Assembly: GCA_023957235.1 (NCBI GenBank)
Contig: JAMLHI010000004.1
Location: forward strand, 139,422 to 203,421
DNA from: Chitinophagales bacterium
Lineage (GTDB): Bacteria > Bacteroidota > Bacteroidia > Chitinophagales > JADIYW01
Reading direction: 5' to 3'
Length of the DNA stretch: 64,000 bases
Shown: positions 45,242 through 54,641 of the stretch, in pieces
Layout of the letters: each line of letters starts with the position of its first letter
Position numbering within the stretch: the stretch's first letter is position 1
Program-made: the position numbers and the translations under genes
The notes under the pieces: generated by a model
The model's database searches: none
The model's input: only the letters and a program-made list of their open reading frames with translations
Told to the model about the DNA's origin: nothing

Positions 45242-48200
45242 TTAATATTCTCCAACGCCAATAATATCCCCCAAATGGTTGGTGCGTACTTTTATTATTT
45301 TATCTAATCCCTTTGAACTTCTAAAATCTCTCCAAGTTGTTTCTTTTAAAGTAGAAGAAAAATCAGCAACAGTTGTTTCTAAATGATGTCTAAAAACATA
45401 ATTTTTAAATGAATATTTCTGCACCCTAAACAAATTCGGACTAATCTTCTTTTTGTTATTCGGATCAAGCAAATCTATCTCTGTTGGGTTGAAATTAGTT
45501 TTTTCATTAGGGAAAACAAAGAGTTCGTTTTGTTTCATTGTAAATAAGAATTGCCATTCCTTATCTGGCAAATTATTTAAAATAATTTCATCAGTAATAT
45601 TCTTTTCTAAAACAATATCAATTATTTCCTTTGGGTTCTTAAATATAATAGGTAGTTTGTTGTTTGACCTCGCCACGACTTCAAATAAAGACACAACTCT
45701 TTCTTGTAAGTTTCCTTTTTCATCTCTATACACCGCCACATGGTGGTTGTTGCCAGTTTGTACAAAATCAACCGCAATTTTATTGCCATTTGCATCTAAA
45801 ATGGGTTTGCCAAAATGGTCTTTTTTGTAATGTAAAGCTTCTGCGTTGCTTATGCCGCTAATCGTAACTCGCTTAATAGCAATTCCTTTTTCTTTGTTGA
45901 GCCAAATAGGGTTTTTGTCTAAATCAGAGAAGGCTTTTTTGGCATCTCCTCCAAATTCTTTCAAACGATTTTCTAAAACTGTTCTCACAGCCTTGTCAAT
46001 TACTTTGTCAATTTTCAAATCGGATGTTACATCTTTACGAATAGAAAAATCTTCTTCCAACCAAACCAACTTCACTTTTTCAGGTAATGTTTCTGTTTTT
46101 TCTGTATTCAAATAAATTGGATTTTTCTCCAACGAATTTTTACCTGTAAATGCTTTTTTAGGGTCGTTACTGTTTTCTTCTAAGCGTTGCAATAAAAGCT
46201 TTCTATAAAGCGGATTTCCAACTTTTTCAATAGTTTCTTTATCAAATTTACCACCTACTTTTTCTTCTTTTTGTTCGTAATATTGATATCTGCTATACAC
46301 CGTTTCTTTATGCAATTGTCCACGAGGAGTTAAGGCTTCTTGTATTTTATTGGAACCTCTTACTTTATTCTTGTTTTTTGTGACTACCTTGTTTTTTGCT
46401 TTGTGCGATACAATTACATTCTCTAAATGTTCCTTCGCTACTTGCCGAAAATGAGGAATTGGTTCTTTGAAGACTCGTTTTTTATTGCCTTGGTCATCTA
46501 TTCTTATTTCCGTTTCTTTTTCTTCAATACCCAAAACATCACGAGTTGATAGTTTTAGATTAGAGGTATCCATACTTGTTCTACCTTTAGAATTACTGAT
46601 GGTATCTTCAGTTTTTTCATTTCTACGGGCATTTAAGTTATTCAAATATTGGATAAAGCTTCTTTTGGTAAAAGCAATAGTCAAAGCATCCATAGCATGG
46701 TGGCGATGGTCATTGCGTTTGGTCCAATCTTTAATCACTTCTACTTTTTGTCCATACTTTCGTTCTTCCATTTCAGTCAAGCCTAAGGAGCGGTATTTGG
46801 GTAAATTGAGTTCTTTCATGATGTTGATCAAATCCCAATCTTCACGCAATCTATCCGTAATTTGACCGGAGGTAGAAACTACAGAACGGGTAATCTCAAA
46901 CAACATTTCTTTTGCTTTTTTGGCAATGTACTGGCTATCTCGTAAATCTCGCTCAATAAATCCTTCGCCAATTTCAGAAGAATGCTTCAGTAATTTTTGA
47001 TATTTGGCTTTGGAAATACCATTTTCAGGATTGTTTTTATTCCACAACTTGTGAAGAGCTGCAATTCTATCTTGATAGGCAGTTAATCCAGTTTCACCAA
47101 ATTTATTTTCAATGTATTCAATGGCGGTACGATTTCCTTTTTCTAAATTGTCTTTTCTAAAAACTACGGTTTTGTTAGAGAAGCTGTCATCAAATAAACG
47201 AGATTGAGGAATAATGTGTTCAATATCCACCTGTTTGCTAAACAAGATTTCTCGTGGAATATAAGTGTCGGTGTATAAATCTTTGTAACCGTTGTTCTTT
47301 AATTCTTCATACAATTTGTAGCGAACAATATCGTTTCGAGTAGGATTTGCAACGCCAAATTCAGCTTGCAATAACTTCACTATTTTTTCATGAGCTATTT
47401 TAGCAGCGTTAATATTAGTCGTCATTTCCGCACGTTCAGCTGCATTTTTCTTCAGCTCACGAGATAATTCAATACGGATTTCATCAAATTGGAAATTAGG
47501 TTCTTTGCCTTCACTTTTAAGAAAGTTGTTTTCTTTATCAATCAAGGTATTCACCACATTTACCATTTGGTTGAGGATTTTCTCTACCACTGGATTTCGC
47601 AATGAATTTTTTTGAAGTAAATCTAATTTGGGTTTTAATGTTCGATTTTCTAACTCTTCTTTAGTGAGCGAATTTCTAGAATGGCGATATCCTGCTAATT
47701 CACATGCTTCACTGTATTTATTTTCTTTGATGTATGGATAAATTTTTCGCATGGCTTTGGTAGAAAGACTACCATAATCATCTTGAAAAACTACATTGAC
47801 CAATATTTTGGCATGGTCTGGTTTGAATCCAAACTTAGCACAAAGTTGTTTTTTCAAACCAATATTGTCATTTCCATAAAGTAAAATATCTTCTTCGCTG
47901 TATTTTTTGGTGTCATCTTCTGCTGAATAGAGTAGATGCCAAAGCTGATAAGAAGCTTGATTTTCAAAATCTTTTCCTTCTAATTCGGCATCAAATTCTA
48001 AAATTTCCGTATTGATTTCCAATACTTCAAAAATGGCTTTCACCATGTATTTGATTTCAGAAGCTGGTGTTTTTAGCTCGTTGATATTGATTTCGTCTTT
48101 ATCCGAAAGTTTAAATAAATCTTCATTATAGCCTTCTATTTCAAGAATTTTTAAATAAGCATTGTACAACGCTTGATTGGTGCGGTTACCTTCTAATTGG

Positions 48201-49717
48201 GAGTAGTTCATTTCCCAATCTTTGGGTTTGTAGCCTAAGATGTCGATGATTTGGTTGGCTTTTAGATTTCCTTTAATATTGAGTTCTTCAAAAACTTGAT
48301 TTTTAGCGACTAAGTCCAATTCAAAAATTTCCTTTTCTTCTTCAAACAGAGAAGGTTGATTATCTTTCTTGATAGTTCGTTTTTTACTACCTGCTCTTTT
48401 GATTAAAACATTGTGCAAATTCTGCCAAATCTTAAACTCCTGAAACAAGGGTGAAGATTTTGGAGCTACACGCATTCCAACTATCTTCTTTTTAGATGTT
48501 GAACCTGTCGAAACATCAATTTCTTTGCTTTCAAACTCGCAAAAACTAATCAAACCTTTTTGAGATTTGAGTTTGCGTTGGTAGAAAATAACAATATCCC
48601 GAATTTCTTCTTTGAGTTTCTCTGTAAGTTGAGAATGATATTTTGCTTGTGTAGTCCATATTTTTTCAAACTCATCTAAATAATCTTGTCGATAAAATAC
48701 TTGATTTTTAAGAGCAATGTGTCTATTTTTCAACAACTGATTGTATTGGTTTTGCCCTACCGTTTCATGGTTAAAATACAACTCCTTACTTCTGTCAGAA
48801 ATTGCGCCCAAATAGCCACTGGAATTATTGAGGTTGCTGTTGATTTCAGTAAGCACATAAGCCATTTGTTCTTTTTCTAATTGCTTACCTACTGCTTCGC
48901 TTCGCCATTTGTATGCTTGCACTTTCTTTTGATCACGAGCATGAAGTTTTATCGTTTGCTCATTTTTTAAATCATTATCTATATCTTTAATATCGGCAGT
49001 ATTGAATTGGTGTTTTGTCCAAAATAGTGCAGAAGTTGCTTTTTGACCTTTCCCTTTCAGGTCTTTGTAAAATTCATCGGTCAATATTTCAGGATAAAAT
49101 TGTTTTTGAAAGTTCCATATTTTATCAAATTCATTTTGTAAATCGGAACGATAAAAGTCAGTAATTACCTTTTTGCTATTTTTAAGGTTTTGAAATACAT
49201 ATTGTCCAGGAGTTAGATTTTCTTCATACAATCTTTTTGCAATGCCCATTCCATCAATAGCTTGACCATCTTCGCTATTTTTAGCTTTACGACTACTTTT
49301 GTAGCCACGTTTTTTATTGATAGCCAAAAGCACTCGTGCAAATTCATTGAGTTCAATTCTTTCTGAAGCAGCTTTCGCTCTCAATGCCCAAGTTTGGAAA
49401 GTGGTTTGTTTGCCATCTTCACAGAGTTGGGTTTCTATATTAATGATGTTAGCTTTGGTCAGCACATCAATCAAATTTTCTCTACGTAATTGATAGCGGT
49501 CTAAATTTCTTCTTGCACCTCTCTTGAGAGTTCTATCAGCATTGGTTGTAATGGATTTTCCTTTTTCAAAGTTGGCTTGTTCATCAACTGTTAAAGGATT
49601 AACACGAACGCCAATCTGTTTTATTTCTGATTCATTTTGAGTTTCACCTTCTGTAACGTATGCCCATCCAATAGAGTTCGTTCCTAAGTCTAATCCTAAA
49701 ATTGTTTTTTTGTACAT
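45242..49717 (-). CDS. cas9: CRISPR effector nuclease Cas9, type II-C
   Basis: Cas9 uses the crRNA-tracrRNA pair to cut both strands of matching DNA. The 1491-residue protein, large even for II-C, begins with RuvC-I ILGLDLGTNSIGWAYV (Asp10) and the arginine-rich bridge RTLKRGARRNLDRYQLRREN. RuvC-II is DEIRIELSREL (Glu750), HNH is VDIEHIIPQSRLFDDSF (His834), and RuvC-III is DHRHHAMDALTIAF (His1007, Asp1010). All five catalytic residues are present, so it should be an active nuclease. The C-terminal 400 residues form the PAM-interacting part; the PAM cannot be read from sequence. Cas1 and Cas2 follow on the same strand after the RAYT gene. Confidence 0.97.
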   Translation of the reverse strand: MYKKTILGLDLGTNSIGWAYVTEGETQNESEIKQIGVRVNPLTVDEQANFEKGKSITTNADRTLKRGARRNLDRYQLRRENLIDVLTKANIINIETQLCEDGKQTTFQTWALRAKAASERIELNEFARVLLAINKKRGYKSSRKAKNSEDGQAIDGMGIAKRLYEENLTPGQYVFQNLKNSKKVITDFYRSDLQNEFDKIWNFQKQFYPEILTDEFYKDLKGKGQKATSALFWTKHQFNTADIKDIDNDLKNEQTIKLHARDQKKVQAYKWRSEAVGKQLEKEQMAYVLTEINSNLNNSSGYLGAISDRSKELYFNHETVGQNQYNQLLKNRHIALKNQVFYRQDYLDEFEKIWTTQAKYHSQLTEKLKEEIRDIVIFYQRKLKSQKGLISFCEFESKEIDVSTGSTSKKKIVGMRVAPKSSPLFQEFKIWQNLHNVLIKRAGSKKRTIKKDNQPSLFEEEKEIFELDLVAKNQVFEELNIKGNLKANQIIDILGYKPKDWEMNYSQLEGNRTNQALYNAYLKILEIEGYNEDLFKLSDKDEININELKTPASEIKYMVKAIFEVLEINTEILEFDAELEGKDFENQASYQLWHLLYSAEDDTKKYSEEDILLYGNDNIGLKKQLCAKFGFKPDHAKILVNVVFQDDYGSLSTKAMRKIYPYIKENKYSEACELAGYRHSRNSLTKEELENRTLKPKLDLLQKNSLRNPVVEKILNQMVNVVNTLIDKENNFLKSEGKEPNFQFDEIRIELSRELKKNAAERAEMTTNINAAKIAHEKIVKLLQAEFGVANPTRNDIVRYKLYEELKNNGYKDLYTDTYIPREILFSKQVDIEHIIPQSRLFDDSFSNKTVVFRKDNLEKGNRTAIEYIENKFGETGLTAYQDRIAALHKLWNKNNPENGISKAKYQKLLKHSSEIGEGFIERDLRDSQYIAKKAKEMLFEITRSVVSTSGQITDRLREDWDLINIMKELNLPKYRSLGLTEMEERKYGQKVEVIKDWTKRNDHRHHAMDALTIAFTKRSFIQYLNNLNARRNEKTEDTISNSKGRTSMDTSNLKLSTRDVLGIEEKETEIRIDDQGNKKRVFKEPIPHFRQVAKEHLENVIVSHKAKNKVVTKNKNKVRGSNKIQEALTPRGQLHKETVYSRYQYYEQKEEKVGGKFDKETIEKVGNPLYRKLLLQRLEENSNDPKKAFTGKNSLEKNPIYLNTEKTETLPEKVKLVWLEEDFSIRKDVTSDLKIDKVIDKAVRTVLENRLKEFGGDAKKAFSDLDKNPIWLNKEKGIAIKRVTISGISNAEALHYKKDHFGKPILDANGNKIAVDFVQTGNNHHVAVYRDEKGNLQERVVSLFEVVARSNNKLPIIFKNPKEIIDIVLEKNITDEIILNNLPDKEWQFLFTMKQNELFVFPNEKTNFNPTEIDLLDPNNKKKISPNLFRVQKYSFKNYVFRHHLETTVADFSSTLKETTWRDFRSSKGLDKIIKVRTNHLGDIIGVGEY

Positions 49718-49759
49718 GACATAATTTTTTAAACCTATTAATTGAAACCTTTTAAAGAA

Positions 49760-49768
49760 TCAAAATAT
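49760..49768 (-). promoter_or_regulatory. Possible cas9 -7 box
   Basis: On the minus strand the sequence here reads TATATTTTG, like TAnnTTTG with one extra base, 43 bp before the cas9 ATG. This is weak and uncertain. Confidence 0.25.
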
Positions 49769-49794
49769 ATCATAGATATATTAATTCTTAAAGA

Positions 49795-49826
49795 TTTGTT
49801 TAAGTTAAAGAAATTATATAATTTTA
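49795..49826 (+). promoter_or_regulatory. tracrRNA promoter (TTTG, 20 nt, TAATTTTA)
   Basis: TTTG at 49795-49798 is an exact -33 box, and TAATTTTA at 49819-49826 matches seven of eight positions of TAnnTTTG after 20 nt. The expected start is about 49831-49834, at the 5' edge of the anti-repeat. Confidence 0.65.
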
Positions 49827-49829
49827 TTG

Positions 49830-49912
49830 CACAAATTTAAACATCAATTCACAATAAGGATGATTCCGTTGTGAAGACATTTAGTGCCTCGACTACCTTC
49901 GGGGCTTTTTTT
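49830..49912 (+). ncRNA. tracrRNA
   Basis: The anti-repeat at 49830-49854 (CACAAATTTAAAC then ATCAATTCACAA) pairs with repeat positions 2-17, one mismatch at 18, and positions 19-25. A small nexus-like hairpin (GGA, TGAT, TCC) follows near 49858, then a linker starting GTTGTGAAGACA, and a terminator hairpin (GCCTCGA with TTCGGGGC) before a T run. It is transcribed away from cas9. This provides the dual-RNA partner that Cas9 needs, and it fixes the crRNA strand as plus. The rest of the 49718-50083 gap holds promoters and terminators only. Confidence 0.88.
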
Positions 49913-50023
49913 ATAAGATTTTTTGACTTTTTGATAAGTAATATTTTTATAATTTATTGTTTTTGTTGAGCAAGATTCATTGCAATTGGGTCAAAGAAAT
50001 TAATTATAATAACTCCCAATAAT

Positions 50024-50061
50024 AAAAAAAGGCTATCCAAATCTTTAGATAGCCTTTTTTA
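50024..50061. terminator. Bidirectional terminator between the tracrRNA and suf regions
   Basis: AAAAAAAGGCTATC pairs with GATAGCCTTTTTT around a 10-nt loop, with A and T tracts. It serves the minus-strand suf operon and shields the CRISPR locus. Confidence 0.9.
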
Positions 50062-50083
50062 TTTTTAGCCTTAAGGAAGAATA

Positions 50084-50497
50084 TTAACAATATTCATTAA
50101 AAACATCGATTAAGCTATTAGCTACCATTTGAGCTGGTTTTCCTTCGATTTGTGATCTTTCCAACATGTGCACTAATTCGCCATTGTGAAATACTGCCAT
50201 AGATGGAGAGGAAGGGTGATAAGGGAATAAATAGGTTCTTACTTTATCAACAGCTTCTTTATCTACTCCGGCAAATACAGTAATAAGTTGGTCAGGATGT
50301 TTTTCATTTTTTGAAGCAGCAATTGCAGCTGGGCGTGCATTTGAAGCAGCACATCCACATACTGAATTAATGACTACAAATACAGTTCCTTCTTTTTTGT
50401 CTAAAACATTAGCTACTTCTTCAGATGTTTTTAAAGAAATAAAACCTTGGTTTTCTAATTCTTGAGCCATAGGCCTAGTTAGATGTTCTGGATACAT
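50084..50497 (-). CDS. BrxA/BrxB-family bacilliredoxin
   Basis: The start at 50497 (MYPEHLTRPMAQELENQGF) matches the family N-terminus and gives 137 residues; the longer frame from 50551 would overlap the upstream gene. It has the active-site CGC in FVVINSVCGCAASNARPAA and a thioredoxin-like fold. Known members remove bacillithiol from proteins, and it may help with Fe-S or thiol redox work here as the last gene of the suf operon. Whether this organism makes bacillithiol is not known from the window. Confidence 0.88.
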   Translation of the reverse strand: MYPEHLTRPMAQELENQGFISLKTSEEVANVLDKKEGTVFVVINSVCGCAASNARPAAIAASKNEKHPDQLITVFAGVDKEAVDKVRTYLFPYHPSSPSMAVFHNGELVHMLERSQIEGKPAQMVANSLIDVFNEYC

Positions 50498-50531
50498 GGT
50501 ATAAAGTTTTTGATTAAATGATTTAATGTAA

Positions 50532-50846
50532 TTATAAAAATCCCAATTCAAGTTTTGCTGCCTCAGTCATTAACTCTGTTGTCCAGACTGGTTCAAAAGT
50601 TAAATCGACTTTTACATCTTTAACACCTTCAATCTCTTTTAGTTTATTTTCAACTTCCAATGGGAGACTTTCTGCCACTGGGCAATTGGGAGATGTCAGT
50701 GTCATGACTATATGAATATTGTTTTCAGGATCAACGTTGACCTCATAAATCAGTCCTAAGTCATAAATATTGACTGGGATTTCTGGGTCGAAAATATCTT
50801 GTAATACCTCGATGGCTAGATTTTGTATTTCAATGAAATTTTTCAA
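50532..50846 (-). CDS. sufT: SufT-like (MIP18/DUF59) Fe-S assembly factor
   Basis: The 104-residue DUF59 protein shows LQDIFDPEIPVNIYDLGLIY and VMTLTSPNCPVAESLP, with the conserved Asp-Pro-Glu and Cys. Such proteins assist Fe-S cluster maturation. It lies ten bases after sufE in the suf operon, which supports the assignment. Confidence 0.88.
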   Translation of the reverse strand: MKNFIEIQNLAIEVLQDIFDPEIPVNIYDLGLIYEVNVDPENNIHIVMTLTSPNCPVAESLPLEVENKLKEIEGVKDVKVDLTFEPVWTTELMTEAAKLELGFL

Positions 50847-50856
50847 TGTATAATAA

Positions 50857-51276
50857 TTATGATTTTAAATTAAAAGCTATTCCGTAGTTTTTGATTTGTT
50901 TGACCATTGAAACAAGTCCATTGGCACGAGTCGGAGAGAGGTGTTCTTGTAGTCCTATTTCTTTTAAAAAATAAATATCTGAATTTGAAATTTCCTTTGC
51001 TGATTGATTATTGAATATTTTTATTAATAGACCAATAATTCCTTTGGTAATAATGGCATCACTGTCTGCTTGAAATTTCACTAATCCTTCTTCTTCCTCA
51101 GCATGTAGCCAGACTCTTGATTGGCAACCTTTTATTAGATTTTCTTCAGTTTTGTATTGTTCATTCATCTCAGGAAGCTCTTTTCCTAATTCGATGATAT
51201 ATTCATACTTATCTTCCCAATCTTCATACATTGAGAAGTCTTCTATTATGCTGTCTTGAATTTGGTTAATATTCAT
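50857..51276 (-). CDS. sufE: SufE sulfur acceptor
   Basis: SufE takes sulfur from SufS as a persulfide. The 139-residue protein has the acceptor Cys51 in NLIKGCQSRVWL and the family segments YIIELGKELPEM and SPTRANGLVSMV. It lies ten bases after sufS. Confidence 0.94.
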   Translation of the reverse strand: MNINQIQDSIIEDFSMYEDWEDKYEYIIELGKELPEMNEQYKTEENLIKGCQSRVWLHAEEEEGLVKFQADSDAIITKGIIGLLIKIFNNQSAKEISNSDIYFLKEIGLQEHLSPTRANGLVSMVKQIKNYGIAFNLKS

Positions 51277-51286
51277 TTTTTTATTT

Positions 51287-52525
51287 TTATAGAAGCATTT
51301 TTGCAGCTCGTCGAATCCCGGATACTAATGCATCAATTTCTTCTTTGGTATTATAAAATGCAAACGAAGCCCGACATGTTCCTGGAATGCAAAAATGATC
51401 CATTATTGGTTGTGTGCAATGGTGACCTGTCCTGATGGCTATTCCTAAGTGGTCTAAAATGACACCTACGTCATAGGGATGTGCTTTGCCTAGTAAAAAA
51501 GATAGTACACTGGACTTATGTTTAGATTGGCCATAAATTTTCAAACTATCTATTTGGGATAATTGTTCTGTTCCGTATTGCAACAATTCATCTTCATAGG
51601 CATAGATTTTGTCTAAACCAATATTTTCTACGTATTCAATGGCTGTTCCTAGTGCTATTATGCCAGCGATATTGGGTGTGCCAGCTTCGAATTTGAATGG
51701 GAGTTCATTAAATGATGTATGTTCAAATTTGACATCTTTAATCATATCTCCTCCTCCTTCAAATGGAGGAATAGCATCTAAAAGTTTTTCTTTTCCATAA
51801 AGAATGCCGGTGCCAGTAGGTCCATAAATTTTGTGCCCAGAAAATGCTAGAAAATCACAATCTAGATCTTGGACATTCATAGGAATGTGTTGAATAGCTT
51901 GGGCAGCATCTAATAGTACATGAGCACCTGCTTGATGAGCTAAATCTATCATATCTTTTACGGGATTGATAGTGCCTAAAGCATTGGAAACGTATGTAAA
52001 TGCCAATAGTCGAGTCTTGCCAGAGATTAATTTTTTTACATCTTCTATGTTGATAGAACCATCTTCTTGGATAGGTATGACTTTCAAATTTGCTCCATGT
52101 CGCTGACAGGCCATCTGCCATGGAACAATATTAGAATGATGCTCCATGCCTGTTATTAGAATTTCATCTCCAGCCTTCAAAAATGCAGAAGACCATGAAT
52201 AAGCAAGAAGGTTGATACTATTAGTTGTTCCTTTAGTAAAAATGATTTCTTTTTCTGATGCTGCTCCTATAAAATTTTTTATAGTATGTCTAGTCTTCTC
52301 ATATAAGTCGGTTCCAATTTGACTCAAATAGTGAACTCCTCGGTGAATATTGGAATATTGGGTTGTATAATAATGGTATTCAGTATCTAAAACAATTTTT
52401 GGCTTTTGTGTAGATGCTGCATTATCAAAATATATCAGAGGTTTATTATGTACAAGTGTTTTTAAGATAGGAAAATCCTCTCTGATTGCTTGTACATTCC
52501 AGCCAGTTGATACGATTGTACCCAT
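51287..52525 (-). CDS. sufS: Cysteine desulfurase SufS
   Basis: This PLP enzyme takes sulfur from cysteine for Fe-S cluster assembly. The 412-residue protein has IYFDNAASTQKPK, HHSNIVPWQMACQRHGA, the PLP lysine in FLAFSGHKIYGPTGTG, and the catalytic Cys in GIAIRTGHHCTQPIMD (short-loop group II type). It is the usual SufE partner and is adjacent to it. Confidence 0.96.
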   Translation of the reverse strand: MGTIVSTGWNVQAIREDFPILKTLVHNKPLIYFDNAASTQKPKIVLDTEYHYYTTQYSNIHRGVHYLSQIGTDLYEKTRHTIKNFIGAASEKEIIFTKGTTNSINLLAYSWSSAFLKAGDEILITGMEHHSNIVPWQMACQRHGANLKVIPIQEDGSINIEDVKKLISGKTRLLAFTYVSNALGTINPVKDMIDLAHQAGAHVLLDAAQAIQHIPMNVQDLDCDFLAFSGHKIYGPTGTGILYGKEKLLDAIPPFEGGGDMIKDVKFEHTSFNELPFKFEAGTPNIAGIIALGTAIEYVENIGLDKIYAYEDELLQYGTEQLSQIDSLKIYGQSKHKSSVLSFLLGKAHPYDVGVILDHLGIAIRTGHHCTQPIMDHFCIPGTCRASFAFYNTKEEIDALVSGIRRAAKMLL

Positions 52526-52527
52526 AA

Positions 52528-53853
52528 TTATAAGTCGATTTTGAGTTTAGTTGAAATACGTGATTTTACCCATTCTCTCAATGAGACATTTTCGATTTCT
52601 TCAATAACATCTGCTACAAATGCAAACATTAACAAAGATTTGGAAAGTTCTTTCCCAATTCCTCTGCTTCTTAAGTAAAAAGATTCATAATCTTCGATTT
52701 GTGATGAGGTCGCTCCATGGCTACATTTGACATCATCAGCAAAGATTTCTAGTTGAGGTCTTGTGAAAACTGCTGCATCATCAGATAGTAAAATGTTTTT
52801 ATTAGACTGATACGCATCAGTTTTTTGTGCATCTTCGATTACGATAATTTTGCCATTGAATACTCCTGAGCTACTGTCGTCCAATATTCCTTTGTATAGC
52901 TGATTGGAAGTAGTATTAGGTACATTATGACTTATAGCAATAATGTTATCAGCTTGTTGTTGAGCTTCCAATATGTATATGCCTCCTAAATCTGCATGAG
53001 CTTGCTCCCCATTGATTTGGATATATTGTTGATTTCTGAGTAGCTCTCCTGTCAGTGAAAGGGTAGTGCAGTGATAACGACTATTTTTTTCTAAGCTGAC
53101 ATAATTACTATCTATTTGATGGCAATGGTCGCCAGCATCTTGAATTTTCACCCACTCAATTTTGGAGTTTTCTTCCATAAAGATTTCTGAGACCATATTA
53201 ATCATGCTATGCCCTTCTAAAAGAATATATTGCTCAGCAATATTGAGATAAGCATTTCTACCTACATGGATAATATTTCTAGGCATAGAAATAATATCTA
53301 TTCCTGTCTGAACTATTAATAATTCAATATGAGCAGAACCTCCTTCTACTATTTCAACGAACATTCCATCTTGTGAAAGAGCAGTATTGAGAGCTGTAAG
53401 AGATTGTTTGTAGTCTTTAGTTTGTGACGCAAAAAGCTGATTGGCATTTTGGACATTCTCTGACCAACAATGAGAAGTCGAAAAAATATTAAATTGAATA
53501 GAGGAATGAATCTGTGATAATTCTTGAGAAAATAGTCCGTCTATTAATACAATTCGATTAGTGTTCTCTGTAAGAGGCGGTAATATTTCTGTTATGATTT
53601 CTAATTTAGATGAATCCTTTTTTACTACGCCAGGTTGAAAGCCCTTTTTAAGATATTTAGCAAGATAAGTATTTTTCCATTCTTCATTTTTCATATTAGG
53701 AAGACCCAATAGCTCAAACTGCTTGATTGCATTTTGCTTTTTTTGCAAAATATTGGAGGGGAGTATTATCTCGCTTTGAAGCTTGTCGAATAATTCACTA
53801 TATAATGAAGTGTCTATTGTTGTTGTCATTTTATTTCGTTCAATTGTGGACAT
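52528..53853 (-). CDS. sufD: Fe-S scaffold subunit SufD
   Basis: SufD forms the SufBC2D scaffold with SufB and SufC. The 441-residue protein has the beta-helix core (ISHNVPNTTSNQLYKGILDD) and the conserved C-terminal KCSHGATSSQIEDYESFYLR and SRGI stretch. It starts 6 bp after sufC. Confidence 0.94.
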   Translation of the reverse strand: MSTIERNKMTTTIDTSLYSELFDKLQSEIILPSNILQKKQNAIKQFELLGLPNMKNEEWKNTYLAKYLKKGFQPGVVKKDSSKLEIITEILPPLTENTNRIVLIDGLFSQELSQIHSSIQFNIFSTSHCWSENVQNANQLFASQTKDYKQSLTALNTALSQDGMFVEIVEGGSAHIELLIVQTGIDIISMPRNIIHVGRNAYLNIAEQYILLEGHSMINMVSEIFMEENSKIEWVKIQDAGDHCHQIDSNYVSLEKNSRYHCTTLSLTGELLRNQQYIQINGEQAHADLGGIYILEAQQQADNIIAISHNVPNTTSNQLYKGILDDSSSGVFNGKIIVIEDAQKTDAYQSNKNILLSDDAAVFTRPQLEIFADDVKCSHGATSSQIEDYESFYLRSRGIGKELSKSLLMFAFVADVIEEIENVSLREWVKSRISTKLKIDL

Positions 53854-53859
53854 TTTGAA

Positions 53860-54615
53860 TTATAGAGCCTCTACTTCTTCTTTAATCCAATCATAACCTT
53901 TTTCTTCTAGTTCTAATGCTAGAGATTTATCTCCAGATTTGACAATACGTCCATCATACATCACATGAACAAAATCAGGCACGATATAATCCAATAATCT
54001 CTGGTAGTGGGTGATAATAATAAATGCATTGTCAGGGGTACGGAGTTTATTAACACCATTGGCAACAATACGTAGCGCATCAATATCTAAACCTGAATCT
54101 GTTTCATCAAGAATAGATAATTGAGGGTTAAGCATTGCCATTTGAAGAATTTCATTTCTTTTCTTTTCTCCTCCAGAAAATCCTACATTGACAGAACGGC
54201 TGATAAAATCTTTTTGCATTTCTACCAATTCCATCTTTTCTCTTAAAAGTTTTAAAAATTCAGGCGCAGAAATAGGGTTCTGACCTTTGGATTTTCGGAT
54301 TTCGTTGATAGATGCTTTAAGAAAATTGGCATTGCTGACACCAGGGATTTCAACTGGATATTGAAAAGCTAAAAATAAGCCTAGTTGAGCTCTCTCTTCT
54401 GGTGCTAGTTCTAATAACTCTACTCCATTTAATAAAGCAGAGCCATCGCTTATCTCATAACCTTCTTTGCCAGATAGAACATTCCCTAATGTACTTTTTC
54501 CTGTTCCGTTAGGACCCATAATGGCATGAACTTCTCCTGCGTTGACTTCTAAATTAAAACCTTTTAAGATTTCTTTGCCTGCAATTCCTGCTTTTAAATT
54601 TTTTATTTTGAGCAT
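53860..54615 (-). CDS. sufC: Fe-S assembly ATPase SufC
   Basis: SufC is the ABC-type ATPase that drives the SufBC2D complex. The 251-residue protein has Walker A in [17 protein letters not shown], the signature [15 protein letters not shown], Walker B and the D loop in [17 protein letters not shown], and the switch His in [13 protein letters not shown]. It lies between sufB and sufD. Confidence 0.97.
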   Translation of the reverse strand: MLKIKNLKAGIAGKEILKGFNLEVNAGEVHAIMGPNGTGKSTLGNVLSGKEGYEISDGSALLNGVELLELAPEERAQLGLFLAFQYPVEIPGVSNANFLKASINEIRKSKGQNPISAPEFLKLLREKMELVEMQKDFISRSVNVGFSGGEKKRNEILQMAMLNPQLSILDETDSGLDIDALRIVANGVNKLRTPDNAFIIITHYQRLLDYIVPDFVHVMYDGRIVKSGDKSLALELEEKGYDWIKEEVEAL

Positions 54616-54641
54616 GATAGATTGAATTGTTTTTTAAAGGA

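Noticed and set aside
45453..46865. Several plus-strand open frames inside cas9
   Set aside because: They are antisense to conserved Cas9 sequence, overlap each other, and show no family features or start signals.
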